From positions 1-9,754 of the forward strand of contig URYP01000078.1 of NCBI GenBank assembly GCA_900552115.1: 9,754 nucleotides of DNA, read 5' to 3'. The stretch is from an uncultured Oscillospiraceae bacterium (GTDB lineage: Bacteria > Bacillota > Clostridia > Oscillospirales > Acutalibacteraceae). The notes beneath the pieces were generated by a model, which had not been told where the DNA came from, ran no database searches, and saw nothing but the letters and a program-made list of their open reading frames with translations. A program made the translations under genes and the position numbers. Shown piece by piece: positions 1 to 7,244 of the stretch (its first letter is position 1; every line of letters begins with the position of its first letter).

Positions 1-43
1 CGTTCCAAAATCGCCGTGTCTGTTTTGTATAAAACATAGAATG

Positions 44-511
44 TCACTGAATGTTTGCGGCATAATCCAACTGCGATTCTTTCCAATTCTTCACCCGTTC
101 CAGCATGGTTTTAGCATCGCGGTGGGCGCCGGCAAGGTCATGTTCGCGGTAATTTCCACATTCTTCGGGAGCCGTTCCCGGTATGGTATCCTCAAATCTG
201 GCAATAAACGACAGGGCGTCCCGCGTAAGGGAAATGACCTCACAGGACGGGATATTACGCACCAGAAAATAGAACCCGGTGCGGCATCCCATCGGGCCGA
301 AATAAATGACGTCGTTTTTCCATGCGCTGTTGCGCACATAGGTGGCAAACAGATGCTCAATGGTGTGCATGACGGGCGTTTCCAGAAACGGCGGCGTATT
401 GGGCCGTATAAACCGCAAGTCGTAGGTGGTGATATCCCCATCTATACGGGAGATATACAGCCCCGGCATCAGCGTACCGTGATCGATCTCAAAGCTTTTG
501 ATTCTTTCCAT
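44..511 (-). CDS. luxS: S-ribosylhomocysteine lyase (LuxS, autoinducer-2 synthesis)
   Basis: LuxS cleaves S-ribosylhomocysteine to homocysteine and DPD, the precursor of AI-2, as part of the cytoplasmic activated-methyl cycle. Numbering from a GTG at 517, the protein carries the metal site HTIEH (H51, E54, H55), the PMGCRTGFY segment with the catalytic cysteine C78, and ECGNYREHDL with the third metal ligand C120. All expected catalytic and metal residues are present and the length (155-157 residues) is normal. The frame can open at GTG 517, but ATG 511 is preferred because AAGGA lies 9 bases before it and only 3 bases before the GTG. The upstream phospholipase-family gene stops at 514, 2 bases before this ATG, so the two are almost certainly co-transcribed and probably translationally coupled. 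No methyl-cycle partner (mtnN, metK) is adjacent. No convincing terminator is visible in the 43 bases downstream. Confidence 0.97.
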   Translation of the reverse strand: MERIKSFEIDHGTLMPGLYISRIDGDITTYDLRFIRPNTPPFLETPVMHTIEHLFATYVRNSAWKNDVIYFGPMGCRTGFYFLVRNIPSCEVISLTRDALSFIARFEDTIPGTAPEECGNYREHDLAGAHRDAKTMLERVKNWKESQLDYAANIQ

Positions 512-513
512 AG

Positions 514-1467
514 TCACCAGTCCTTATTTTCATAGACGCCGCTCAAATTGCTGGAAAATCCCCGGTCGCCTGTAATATCCGCCATGGGGCGATCCTCCTC
601 CAGCGCCTCAAGAAACGCGGCGATCATATCCACGGCTTCCAGCGCCGCCCAGTGGTAAATATCGTAAAAGCTATCGTTCGATGTCAGCGACTCTTCAAAC
701 GGATTGCGCCAAAGCCGGTGCGCCTCGTTGGCATAATCCCAGTCTCCCGCTTCCTGCGGCCGCATCAGGGAGGTGCCGATCGGCCCTTTGCGAAGCAGCT
801 TTTCCGCCCCGCGCAGTACCCCGCTCCGCAGGCCGCGGCGGTCGGTCATCCACCACATGGCCTCCCGCATATCCCCGGGCGCCTGGGCAATGCGTTCCAC
901 TGTCATCCCCGGCTGTTTCAGCAAATCCCGGTAGACCGGCTGGAACAGCCGCCCAAAGGCCGCATAGCGGCCCTCTTCATCCGGAGGTATCAGCGTATCC
1001 AGATGGAAATCCCGGATCTGGCGCCCGGTTTCCCGCCGCAGCATCAGCGTATCCAGCGCGCTTTCGATGCGGAAATGATATTGGCTGTCGGTCTTGCCAT
1101 ACTCGGGCTGTTCACGGCGCAGGCGCTCCTGCCAGTACAGCACAAAGGGGTGCGCGGCCCGGTCGAGTGCGTAATGGCACAAAAAGCCCTGTACGCATCC
1201 CTTCACGTACTCCGGATGCAGGGTTTCCTGCCGCACACTGTCTCTGAGCGTTTCCATCAGTTTGGCCGGACTTCCTTTGTGCATGGCCAGGCCGGCTCCA
1301 AACCCCCGCTCCCCTTTTTGCCAGGGAAAGGCGCGGTGAAAAAAGAATACGTCCGGCCCCTGGGCACCGATCATTGCCAAATCCCGGTCAAACACCGGCA
1401 GGCCACGGCGTTCACAGAGACGCAGCACCCGCTGGGCAAACACCATATGCGTAATACAGGCAGGCAT
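514..1467 (-). CDS. Zinc-dependent phospholipase C family protein
   Basis: This 317-residue protein resembles the zinc-dependent phospholipase C family (Pfam Zn_dep_PLC). The N terminus MPACITHMVFA puts a His at residue 7. It is followed by GAQGPDVFFFHR (D39, H44), LAMHKGSP (H63), the strongly family-like CHYALDRAAHPF (H98, D102, H106), and H131/E135/D139 in YHFRIESALD. These His/Asp residues are the likely metal ligands. The frame opens further up at 1551, but the start at 1467 is chosen because AGGAGG sits 8 bases before it and the family N terminus begins there; the extra 28 residues would overlap the rluA-like gene. No signal peptide or lipobox is visible, so unlike the secreted clostridial toxins this copy looks cytoplasmic. 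The real substrate is unknown; such genomic homologues are common in Clostridia and usually uncharacterised. It lies between the pseudouridine synthase gene (64-base gap) and luxS (2-base gap). Confidence 0.85.
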   Translation of the reverse strand: MPACITHMVFAQRVLRLCERRGLPVFDRDLAMIGAQGPDVFFFHRAFPWQKGERGFGAGLAMHKGSPAKLMETLRDSVRQETLHPEYVKGCVQGFLCHYALDRAAHPFVLYWQERLRREQPEYGKTDSQYHFRIESALDTLMLRRETGRQIRDFHLDTLIPPDEEGRYAAFGRLFQPVYRDLLKQPGMTVERIAQAPGDMREAMWWMTDRRGLRSGVLRGAEKLLRKGPIGTSLMRPQEAGDWDYANEAHRLWRNPFEESLTSNDSFYDIYHWAALEAVDMIAAFLEALEEDRPMADITGDRGFSSNLSGVYENKDW

Positions 1468-1531
1468 GGATGATTCCTCCTTTTGATCCCATCGTTGCGG
1501 CGTCCATGACGGGCGCCCTTTATTACATATA

Positions 1532-2467
1532 TTATATACAGATATTTCCACAAGCGGGCGTATCCCGTTTAAAATAAGTTTCTATCTGTTCCGCCGCGCC
1601 GGGAACCACTCCGAGGCCGCGCATCATATCCTCCGGCGGCCGGGCGGCAAATGCCAGGATCTCCCCGGTCATGGGATGGCGCAGCGTCATCCGCGCGCAG
1701 TGCAGCCCGTGGCGGGTCATCACAGTCTGGTCCGTGCCATACATGGTATCCCCCGCCAGGGGATGCCCCAGCCAAGCCATATGCACCCGTATCTGGTGGG
1801 TACGGCCGGTTTCGAGCCACAGCCGCAGCAGCGTGGCATCGTCCGATGGGGACAGCGCCTCCCAATGGGTAATACTGGGTTTGCCACCTTCGCCGACCTC
1901 GCGGGTAATGCAGCAGCCTTCCTTCACGCGGATAGGCTGGTCTACCGTCCCGGAGCCCTCCATGTTTCCCAGCGCCAGCGCCAAGTATTCCTTGTGCGCC
2001 TGTCCGGCTAGGGCATGGGCCGCATGGGCATTTTTTGCCGCCAGCAGCAGGCCGCTGGTGTTTTTGTCCAGCCGGTTGAGCGGCCGAAAAGAGAGGGCCT
2101 GCCCTGCTTTCTCAAAATGCGCCACCACCGCGTTCGCCAATGTGGGGCCGGGCAGCCCGGCCGAAGGATGCACCGCCAGGTAGGGCGGCTTATTGATAAC
2201 CAGCAGCGCATCGTCCTCATATACGACGTCGAGCGGCAGATCAAACGGCTCGATCTTGACGGTATCTTCGGGCATGCAGAGTACCACCGTCTGACCCTCC
2301 CTCACCCGGTCGATGGTGCGCATGGGACAGCCGTCCACGGTCATGCCCCGCTCCACGCGCTTGAGTTTAACCACCATCCGCCAGGACATCCCGCAGCCCC
2401 GTCGGAGAAAATTTTGCAGGGGTTCGCCGTCAAATTCCGGCGGTACTGTATAGGTCAGCTGCTGCAT
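1532..2467 (-). CDS. RluA-family 23S rRNA/tRNA pseudouridine synthase
   Basis: This 311-residue protein should isomerise specific uridines in structured RNA to pseudouridine. An S4-like RNA-binding segment lies at about residues 12-64 (EPLQNFLRRGCGMSWRMV onward). The catalytic domain follows, with INKPPYLAVHPSAG (91-104), the signature NRLDKNTSG whose Asp134 is the expected catalytic residue, and the conserved ETGRTHQIRVHMAWLGHPL and GDTMYG blocks. The position before RLD is Asn rather than the more usual His. The start at 2467 is chosen because AAGGA lies 7 bases upstream; the frame extends to 2563 but those codons run through the ilvE terminator. RluA, RluC, RluD and YlyB/YjbO types cannot be told apart here, so no symbol is given. 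The gene lies just below the ilvE terminator and probably heads the transcript that continues into the phospholipase-family gene and luxS. Confidence 0.93.
   Translation of the reverse strand: MQQLTYTVPPEFDGEPLQNFLRRGCGMSWRMVVKLKRVERGMTVDGCPMRTIDRVREGQTVVLCMPEDTVKIEPFDLPLDVVYEDDALLVINKPPYLAVHPSAGLPGPTLANAVVAHFEKAGQALSFRPLNRLDKNTSGLLLAAKNAHAAHALAGQAHKEYLALALGNMEGSGTVDQPIRVKEGCCITREVGEGGKPSITHWEALSPSDDATLLRLWLETGRTHQIRVHMAWLGHPLAGDTMYGTDQTVMTRHGLHCARMTLRHPMTGEILAFAARPPEDMMRGLGVVPGAAEQIETYFKRDTPACGNICI
1534..1557 (-). promoter_or_regulatory. Weak candidate internal promoter before the phospholipase-family gene
   Basis: The end of the pseudouridine synthase gene and the start of the 64-base gap are strikingly AT-rich in an otherwise GC-rich stretch. 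On the minus strand TTGTGG is followed after about 16-17 bases by TATATG/ATATGT, with a TATAAT inside. No single pairing of -35 and -10 is good, so this is only a possible internal promoter for the phospholipase gene and luxS. Confidence 0.2.
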
Positions 2468-2496
2468 AGGCCGTTCCTTCTCCATTATAGGCTGAT

Positions 2497-2528
2497 AAAA
2501 AATTCTTCGGGCACAAGGCCCGAAGAAT
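2497..2528 (-). terminator. Intrinsic terminator of ilvE
   Basis: A perfect 11-bp stem has arms at 2502-2512 (ATTCTTCGGGC) and 2518-2528, with a 5-base loop. On the minus strand it is followed directly by a T run and TATC. It lies 18 bases after the ilvE stop and 30 bases before the pseudouridine synthase start. Little room is left for a separate promoter, so some read-through from ilvE probably feeds the next genes. Confidence 0.9.
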
Positions 2529-2546
2529 GATGAAAAACCGCGGATA

Positions 2547-3617
2547 TTATCCGACTTCCACAACCCATCCGAACGGGTCGGGACGGCGGCAGGTCTGGAT
2601 ACCGGTCAGCTCCTCATACAGCCGGTGCGCCACCGGGCCGATTTCGCCGCCATTGATCACAATATGGTTATCGTCCACCTTCAGTTCGCCAATAGGCGAT
2701 ATCACCGCCGCCGTGCCGGTGCCAAACGCTTCCTCCAGCCGGCCGTCGGCCGCCGCTTTAACCACCTCGTCGAGCGGCAGAGTGCGCTCGTTCACCGTGT
2801 ATCCCCAGGAACGGAGTAGCTCGATACAGGACATCCGGGTGATGCCGCTGAGAATGCTCCCCTGAAGGGCGGGGGTGACGATTTCGCCGTCTATTTTGAA
2901 AAAGACGTTCATGGTGCCCACTTCTTCAATGTTTTTACGCTCCACGCCATCCAGCCACAGCACCTGGGTATATCCCTGCGCAGCGGCTTCGCCCTGCGCT
3001 TTGAGGGACGCCGCGTAATTGCCGCCGGTTTTGGCAAAGCCCATGCCGCCTTTGACCGCCCGCACATACTGGCGCTCCACATAGATTTTCACCGGGTCGA
3101 TGCCCTCGGGATAATAGGGGCCCACCGGCGACAGAATGACAATAAACAGCAGGTGTTCCGCCGGATGCACGCCCACATGCGGATCGACCGCAATAATAAA
3201 CGGGCGGATATACAGGGAATTCCCTTCCCCGTCCGGAATCCAGTCCTGATCGAGGGACACCAGCTTTTTAATCGCCTCCACGGCGAACGCTTCGTCAATA
3301 GCGGGGATGCACAGCCGCTCGTTGGATACGTTCAGCCGGGCCATGTTGCGGTCGGGCCGGAACAGCACCACCTTGCCCTGCGGCGACCGGTAGGCTTTCA
3401 TCCCCTCAAACACTTCCTGGCCGTAGTGCAGGCACATGGCCGCAGGATCCAGTTCGATTGGTCCGTGCGGTACGATACGGGCGTCGTGCCAGCCCTGTCC
3501 CTCATCATAGTTCATGAGAAACATGTGGTCGGTAAAAATTTTGCCGAACCCCAGATGGCTGCTGTCCGCCGGTTTTTCCTTTGGACTCCGCGTCCGCTCA
3601 ATGCGTATCTCCTGCAT
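2547..3617 (-). CDS. ilvE: Branched-chain amino acid aminotransferase
   Basis: This PLP-dependent fold-type IV enzyme of 356 residues transfers the amino group between glutamate and the 2-oxo acids of leucine, isoleucine and valine, the last step of their synthesis and the first of their breakdown. Visible blocks are LHYGQEVFEGMKAYR (63-77), the R-rich FRPDRNMARLN (86-96), YIRPF, GGMGFAKTGGNYAASLKAQ with the Schiff-base Lys196, the EEVGTMNVFF block (about 231-240) and GTGTAAVISPIG (299-310) for phosphate binding. Length and motif order match the longer BCAT-II type common in Firmicutes. The frame opens at GTG 3626, but ATG 3617 has AGGGAAG 8 bases ahead and gives the expected N terminus. It has its own promoter at 3656-3684 and its own terminator at 2497-2528, so it looks monocistronic. 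No other ilv/leu genes are nearby. Confidence 0.96.
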   Translation of the reverse strand: MQEIRIERTRSPKEKPADSSHLGFGKIFTDHMFLMNYDEGQGWHDARIVPHGPIELDPAAMCLHYGQEVFEGMKAYRSPQGKVVLFRPDRNMARLNVSNERLCIPAIDEAFAVEAIKKLVSLDQDWIPDGEGNSLYIRPFIIAVDPHVGVHPAEHLLFIVILSPVGPYYPEGIDPVKIYVERQYVRAVKGGMGFAKTGGNYAASLKAQGEAAAQGYTQVLWLDGVERKNIEEVGTMNVFFKIDGEIVTPALQGSILSGITRMSCIELLRSWGYTVNERTLPLDEVVKAAADGRLEEAFGTGTAAVISPIGELKVDDNHIVINGGEIGPVAHRLYEELTGIQTCRRPDPFGWVVEVG

Positions 3618-3655
3618 AACCAACACTTCCCTATGTCAATCAAAATTATGAACCA

Positions 3656-3684
3656 ATTATACCCCCGCTCCCGCTCGATTGCAA
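3656..3684 (-). promoter_or_regulatory. Sigma-A type promoter of ilvE
   Basis: On the minus strand TTGCAA (3684-3679) and a perfect TATAAT (3661-3656) are separated by exactly 17 bases. Transcription would start near 3649 and give a leader of about 32 bases before the ATG at 3617. The leader is too short for a T-box or leader-peptide attenuator, so attenuation of this gene is unlikely from the sequence seen. Confidence 0.7.
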
Positions 3685-3694
3685 GGGGGAACGG

Positions 3695-5095
3695 TCAATT
3701 TTCCTGCACACCCCGGATACGGGCCCTGCGCCAGGCGCCGGTCATCAGGTAGCCAAAGGCCACCAGCAGGCCGACCACCGTCGCCGCCGGGGCTGCATAC
3801 CCCACTCCGGACAATCCCATACCCAGCACCTTGCCCATGATATAGGCCGCCGGGATGCGGATAAACAGCGAACTGACGCAGCCGTTGATAAGGGTAAACA
3901 GGGTATGGCCTACCCCCATCGCCAGACCGCTGATACAGAACAGTACGCTGGTCAGCAAATAATCCCAGCTGATGCACTGCAGATAAACGGCGCTGTCCCG
4001 GATACACTGGGCCCGCAGCTCGGCGGTCATCACGCCATCCTCCGCCGTGCCTAGGAACAGCTCGACGATTGGCTGCGGGAACAGCTGCACCAAGGCGAAC
4101 ACAACCAGCGACAGGGCAAAAGCAATCATTATGGCGGTGGTCATGGTCTTTTTGGCGCGCTCCGGTTTCCCGGCGCCGATGTTCTGGCCAACCATGGAGG
4201 ACACCGACGCCTGCATGGCCAGGGAGGGCAGTATGGCAATGCTGTTGACCTTGCCCGCAATGCTCAGGGCGTTGGAGCCGATCAGCCCCGCAATGCCGTT
4301 GGCAATGCTGGTGAGGAACATAAACGACAGGGTTACCAGCGTACCCTGCAGGGAGGCCGGCAGGCCAATACCGAGCAGCTGTTTTACGAGATCCTTTTTC
4401 ATGCGGAAGCTTTTAAACTTAAAATCAAACACAAAGCTGGACCGCCGCAGAAAAACGACCGAAATGATAAAGCTGATTGCCTGTGCCGTAATGGTGGCAA
4501 TGGCCGCGCCGGACGCTCCCATATTGAGGGGCGGGGCCACCAGCACGATATCCAGCACCACGTTGATGACCGCGGCGATGGCCACAAAAATCAGCGGATG
4601 GCGGGAGTCGCCCATGCCGCGCAGCACGGCGCTGACGCCGTTGTATCCGAAGACGAAAATCGTGCCCGCCATACAGATCATTAAATACCGGTACGCCTCA
4701 TCAAAGGACTCGGCCGGCGTGGCCAGGGCGTTCAGGATGGGCTTGGCCAGCAGCAGCATAATCACCGTCATAGCCACGCCCGCAATCGCGTAGAGCGAAA
4801 ACATGGTGCCGATGGTGTGCTTCACCTTTTCCTGACGGCCGGCGCCGATAAACTGGGCGATCATGACGGTGCCCCCCACCGCAAGGCCGCTGATGAGGTT
4901 GATTAGCAGGATGGTGACCTGCCCGCCGATCCCGACCGCCGACGTTCCCACCATGCCGCAGAACTGGCCGACAATCAGCATATCCGCCATGTTATAGAGC
5001 GCCTGCAGCAGGTTGGAGGCTAAAAAGGGCAGCGAAAACAGCACCAGCTGCTTAGCCACGCTGCCCTGCGTCAAATCCTTTTGAAACTGGCTCAC
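3695..5095 (-). CDS. MATE family multidrug efflux transporter
   Basis: This 466-residue, very hydrophobic protein is of the MATE (multidrug and toxic compound extrusion) family, whose members export cationic drugs or metabolites in exchange for Na+ or H+. The N terminus (MSQFQKDLTQGSVAKQLVLF) and SLPFLASNLLQALYNMADMLIVGQF are typical of clostridial MATE proteins. The length and alternating hydrophobic segments fit the usual 12 transmembrane helices, as two related halves; QASVSSMVGQNIGAGKPERAKK marks the start of the second half. The start is a GTG at 5095: AAGGA lies 8 bases upstream, whereas ATG 5143 would be only about 11 bases from the predicted transcription start and would read through a leader hairpin. 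A TTGACA-17-TATTCT promoter lies upstream, divergent from metG. The substrate cannot be told from the sequence. Confidence 0.93.
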   Translation of the reverse strand: MSQFQKDLTQGSVAKQLVLFSLPFLASNLLQALYNMADMLIVGQFCGMVGTSAVGIGGQVTILLINLISGLAVGGTVMIAQFIGAGRQEKVKHTIGTMFSLYAIAGVAMTVIMLLLAKPILNALATPAESFDEAYRYLMICMAGTIFVFGYNGVSAVLRGMGDSRHPLIFVAIAAVINVVLDIVLVAPPLNMGASGAAIATITAQAISFIISVVFLRRSSFVFDFKFKSFRMKKDLVKQLLGIGLPASLQGTLVTLSFMFLTSIANGIAGLIGSNALSIAGKVNSIAILPSLAMQASVSSMVGQNIGAGKPERAKKTMTTAIMIAFALSLVVFALVQLFPQPIVELFLGTAEDGVMTAELRAQCIRDSAVYLQCISWDYLLTSVLFCISGLAMGVGHTLFTLINGCVSSLFIRIPAAYIMGKVLGMGLSGVGYAAPAATVVGLLVAFGYLMTGAWRRARIRGVQEN

Positions 5096-5114
5096 GTTTT
5101 TCTTCCTTTCTCCT

Positions 5115-5133
5115 GCGGCGTTTCCCCCGCCGC
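5115..5133 (-). promoter_or_regulatory. GC-rich hairpin in the MATE mRNA leader
   Basis: GCGGCG and CGCCGC form a perfect 6-bp stem with a 7-base loop, ending just before the AGGAGAAAGGA ribosome binding region of the GTG start at 5095. It would lie in the 5' untranslated leader and may modulate translation. There is no T run, so it is not a terminator. A regulatory role is inference. Confidence 0.35.
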
Positions 5134-5153
5134 GATTTCTCATTTTTTATATA

Positions 5154-5168
5154 CCTATTAAGAATAGG
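5154..5168. promoter_or_regulatory. Inverted repeat over the MATE -10 and start site, possible operator
   Basis: CCTATT and AATAGG form a perfect 6-bp inverted repeat with a 3-base centre. It covers most of the -10 box (5161-5166) and the predicted transcription start of the MATE gene. That is the classic place for a repressor of an efflux pump (MarR- or TetR-like), but no regulator gene is adjacent and a 6-bp repeat can arise by chance. Confidence 0.3.
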
Positions 5169-5189
5169 GATTTGCGCGGTATTTGTCAA
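5161..5189 (-). promoter_or_regulatory. Sigma-A type promoter of the MATE gene
   Basis: On the minus strand a perfect TTGACA (5189-5184) and TATTCT (5166-5161) are separated by 17 bases. The predicted start near 5154 gives a leader of about 59 bases to the GTG at 5095. It is the best -35 box in the window and points away from the metG promoter. Confidence 0.75.
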
Positions 5190-5219
5190 GCTTTGGCAGG
5201 TGAAACCCGCAAAAAACGG

Positions 5220-5247
5220 TTGTATTTTTGGCGGAGTCTGGTAAAAT
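5220..5247 (+). promoter_or_regulatory. Candidate promoter of metG-tatD
   Basis: TTGTAT (5220-5225) and TAAAAT (5242-5247) are 16 bases apart, which puts the start near 5254 and leaves a leader of about 39 bases before metG. The -35 lies about 30 bases from the -35 of the divergent MATE promoter. No T-box or SAM riboswitch fits in so short a leader. Confidence 0.5.
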
Positions 5248-5292
5248 ATAGGATATATACCCATCACAGGGCAAATTAAAGGAGGGTCCCGC

Positions 5293-7242
5293 ATGGACAA
5301 ACCAAAGTTTTACATCACCACCGCCATTGCGTACACGTCCCGCAAGCCGCATATCGGAAACACCTACGACGTGGTTCTCGCCGACATGATCGCGCGCTAC
5401 AAACGCATGATGGGGTATGACGTATATTTCCTGACGGGATCGGATGAACATGGCCAGAAAATCGAGGAAATCGCGGGCGCGCAGGGCATCCGCCCCAAGG
5501 AGTATGTCGACGGCGTCTCCACACAGATTAAAGAGGTGTGGGACTGCCTGAACGTCACTTACGACCGCTTCATCCGCACCACCGACGAGGACCACGAAAA
5601 AGCGGTGCAGGCCATTTTCAAAAAGCTCTATGACCAGGGTGACATCTACAAGGGCGAATACGTCGGCAAATACTGCGTGCCCTGCGAGTCGTTTTTCACC
5701 GCCTCCCAGCTTAAGGACGGCAAGTGCCCCGACTGCGGACGCGATGTAATCGACGCGAAAGAAGAGGCCTATTTTCTGCGGCTGAGCAAATACCAGGACC
5801 GGCTGATGGAGTATTACAGCCAGCATCCGGACTTTTTCCAGCCGGAATCCCGCCGGCATGAAATGATCAACAACTTTTTAAAGCCCGGTCTGTCCGACCT
5901 GTGTGTGTCCCGCACCTCGTTCAAGTGGGGGATTCCCGTTACCTTTGACGATGGCCATGTGGTATACGTCTGGCTGGACGCGCTTTCAAACTATATTACC
6001 GGCCTCGGCTACCATCCCGACGGCGCGTCCGACCGGTATCGCCATTACTGGCCGGCCGACTTGCACGTCATCGGCAAGGACATTGTGCGCTTCCACACCA
6101 TCTACTGGCCCATCATCCTGATGGCGCTGGGTGAGCCGCTTCCGAAACAGGTATTGGGGCATCCCTGGCTGCTGTCGGGTGAAGACAAAATGAGCAAATC
6201 CCGCGGCAATGTGCTTTATGCCGACGATCTGGTAAAACGGTTCGGCGTGGACGCCGTTCGCTATTATCTGCTGTCCCAGATGCCTTTTGCGCAGGACGGC
6301 ACCATCACCTATGAAAGCTTTATCACCACCTACAACGCCGACCTGGCGAACACACTGGGCAACCTCGTCAACCGCAGCGTGGCCATGGCGGGCAAGTATT
6401 TTGGCGGACGGGTGAGCCGGCCCTCGGGGGAACTGGACAAAACCGACAGCGACCTGCTTCAGACCGCTGCCGACACGCTGCAAAACTATAAAACGCTGAT
6501 GGATACCTGGCATAATGCCGACGCGTTGGCCGCGGTGATGACCCTGGCCAAACGCTGCAATAAATATATCGATGAAACCGCGCCATGGGTACTGGCCAAG
6601 GACGACGCATCCCGTCCCCGTCTGGAAGCCGTACTCTATCATTTGCTGGATAATATCCGGCTGCTCAGCATCCTGCTTTCCCCCATTTTGCCGGGCACGG
6701 CGGCCCGCATCCAGGATCAGCTTCAGGTAAGCGATGATTTGACTGACGCGGACGCGTTGCGCTCCAGCGTGGCTCCGGAATACGCCGTAGGGGCTCCTGT
6801 CCCCCTGTTCGCGCGCATCGATGCGGAGAAAGCGCTTGCCGAGCTGGCCGCTGAAGCGGAAACGGCGAATGTGGCCTCTCAGCCGGCTTGCGAAAAGGCG
6901 GAAAACGTGGCCTTTTTATCCGAAATCGCCATTGACGATTTTGCCAAAGTGGATTTGCGGGTGGCGGAAGTCACCGCTTGTGAAAAAGTGAAAAAATCCA
7001 AAAAGCTGTTAAAACTCACGCTGGACGACGGCAGCGGCAGCCCCCGCACGGTAGCCTCCGGCATCGCCGCCTGGTACGCTCCGGACGACCTGGTGGGCCG
7101 GCGGATCGTGGTGGTGGCCAATCTGAAACCCGCGGTGCTCTGCGGCGTGGAGAGTCAGGGGATGATTCTCGCGGCGGACGACGGCGACGCGGCTCGGGTA
7201 CTGTTTGTCGATGGGGTGTCTCCGGGAAGCAGGGTGAGATAA
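5293..7242 (+). CDS. metG: Methionine--tRNA ligase with fused C-terminal tRNA-binding domain
   Basis: MetG charges tRNA-Met (initiator and elongator) with methionine using ATP. The 649-residue protein has the class I signature PHIGN (H20-N23), a zinc knuckle with four cysteines (C128, C131, C145, C148), the anticodon-side WPADLHVIGKDI region (253-264), and DKMSKSRG with KMSKS at 299-303. An alpha-helical anticodon-binding domain lies at about 340-470. After a variable linker, residues about 545-649 (IDDFAKVDLRVAEV to the end) form an EMAP/ARC1-type tRNA-binding domain that normally mediates dimerisation and tRNA grip. Length and order match the long bacterial form. ATG 5293 has AGGAGG 7 bases upstream. 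The tatD gene follows after 2 bases, an arrangement common in Firmicutes. Confidence 0.98.
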   Translation: MDKPKFYITTAIAYTSRKPHIGNTYDVVLADMIARYKRMMGYDVYFLTGSDEHGQKIEEIAGAQGIRPKEYVDGVSTQIKEVWDCLNVTYDRFIRTTDEDHEKAVQAIFKKLYDQGDIYKGEYVGKYCVPCESFFTASQLKDGKCPDCGRDVIDAKEEAYFLRLSKYQDRLMEYYSQHPDFFQPESRRHEMINNFLKPGLSDLCVSRTSFKWGIPVTFDDGHVVYVWLDALSNYITGLGYHPDGASDRYRHYWPADLHVIGKDIVRFHTIYWPIILMALGEPLPKQVLGHPWLLSGEDKMSKSRGNVLYADDLVKRFGVDAVRYYLLSQMPFAQDGTITYESFITTYNADLANTLGNLVNRSVAMAGKYFGGRVSRPSGELDKTDSDLLQTAADTLQNYKTLMDTWHNADALAAVMTLAKRCNKYIDETAPWVLAKDDASRPRLEAVLYHLLDNIRLLSILLSPILPGTAARIQDQLQVSDDLTDADALRSSVAPEYAVGAPVPLFARIDAEKALAELAAEAETANVASQPACEKAENVAFLSEIAIDDFAKVDLRVAEVTACEKVKKSKKLLKLTLDDGSGSPRTVASGIAAWYAPDDLVGRRIVVVANLKPAVLCGVESQGMILAADDGDAARVLFVDGVSPGSRVR

Positions 7243-7244
7243 CC

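Noticed and set aside
21..36. TGTTTT/AAAACA hairpin after luxS as a terminator
   Set aside because: The stem is only 6 A-T-rich base pairs and no T run follows on the minus strand; the true end of the transcript probably lies outside the window.
652..1473. 273-codon plus-strand open frame opposite the phospholipase-family gene
   Set aside because: It is a shadow of a well-supported minus-strand gene in GC-rich DNA; no recognisable domain and no ribosome binding site.
1509..1527. GGCG-rich hairpin between the pseudouridine synthase and phospholipase-family genes as a terminator
   Set aside because: On the transcribed minus strand the stem has a C-A mismatch and no T run follows; read-through between the genes is more likely.
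2484..2489. Perfect minus-strand TATAAT just before the pseudouridine synthase gene
   Set aside because: Transcription would start inside the ribosome binding site (about 2477), and no -35 is found at 16-18 bases because the ilvE terminator occupies that space; probably chance.
4047..4793. 248-codon plus-strand open frame opposite the MATE gene
   Set aside because: It is antisense to a certain transporter gene; its composition reflects complementary codons for hydrophobic residues.
5254..5292. T-box or SAM riboswitch before metG
   Set aside because: The leader after the predicted start is about 39 bases, far too short, and no T-box or SAM core motif is seen.
5158..5859. 233-codon minus-strand open frame opposite the start of metG
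   Set aside because: metG is certain on the other strand; the frame also runs through both divergent promoters and resembles no family.
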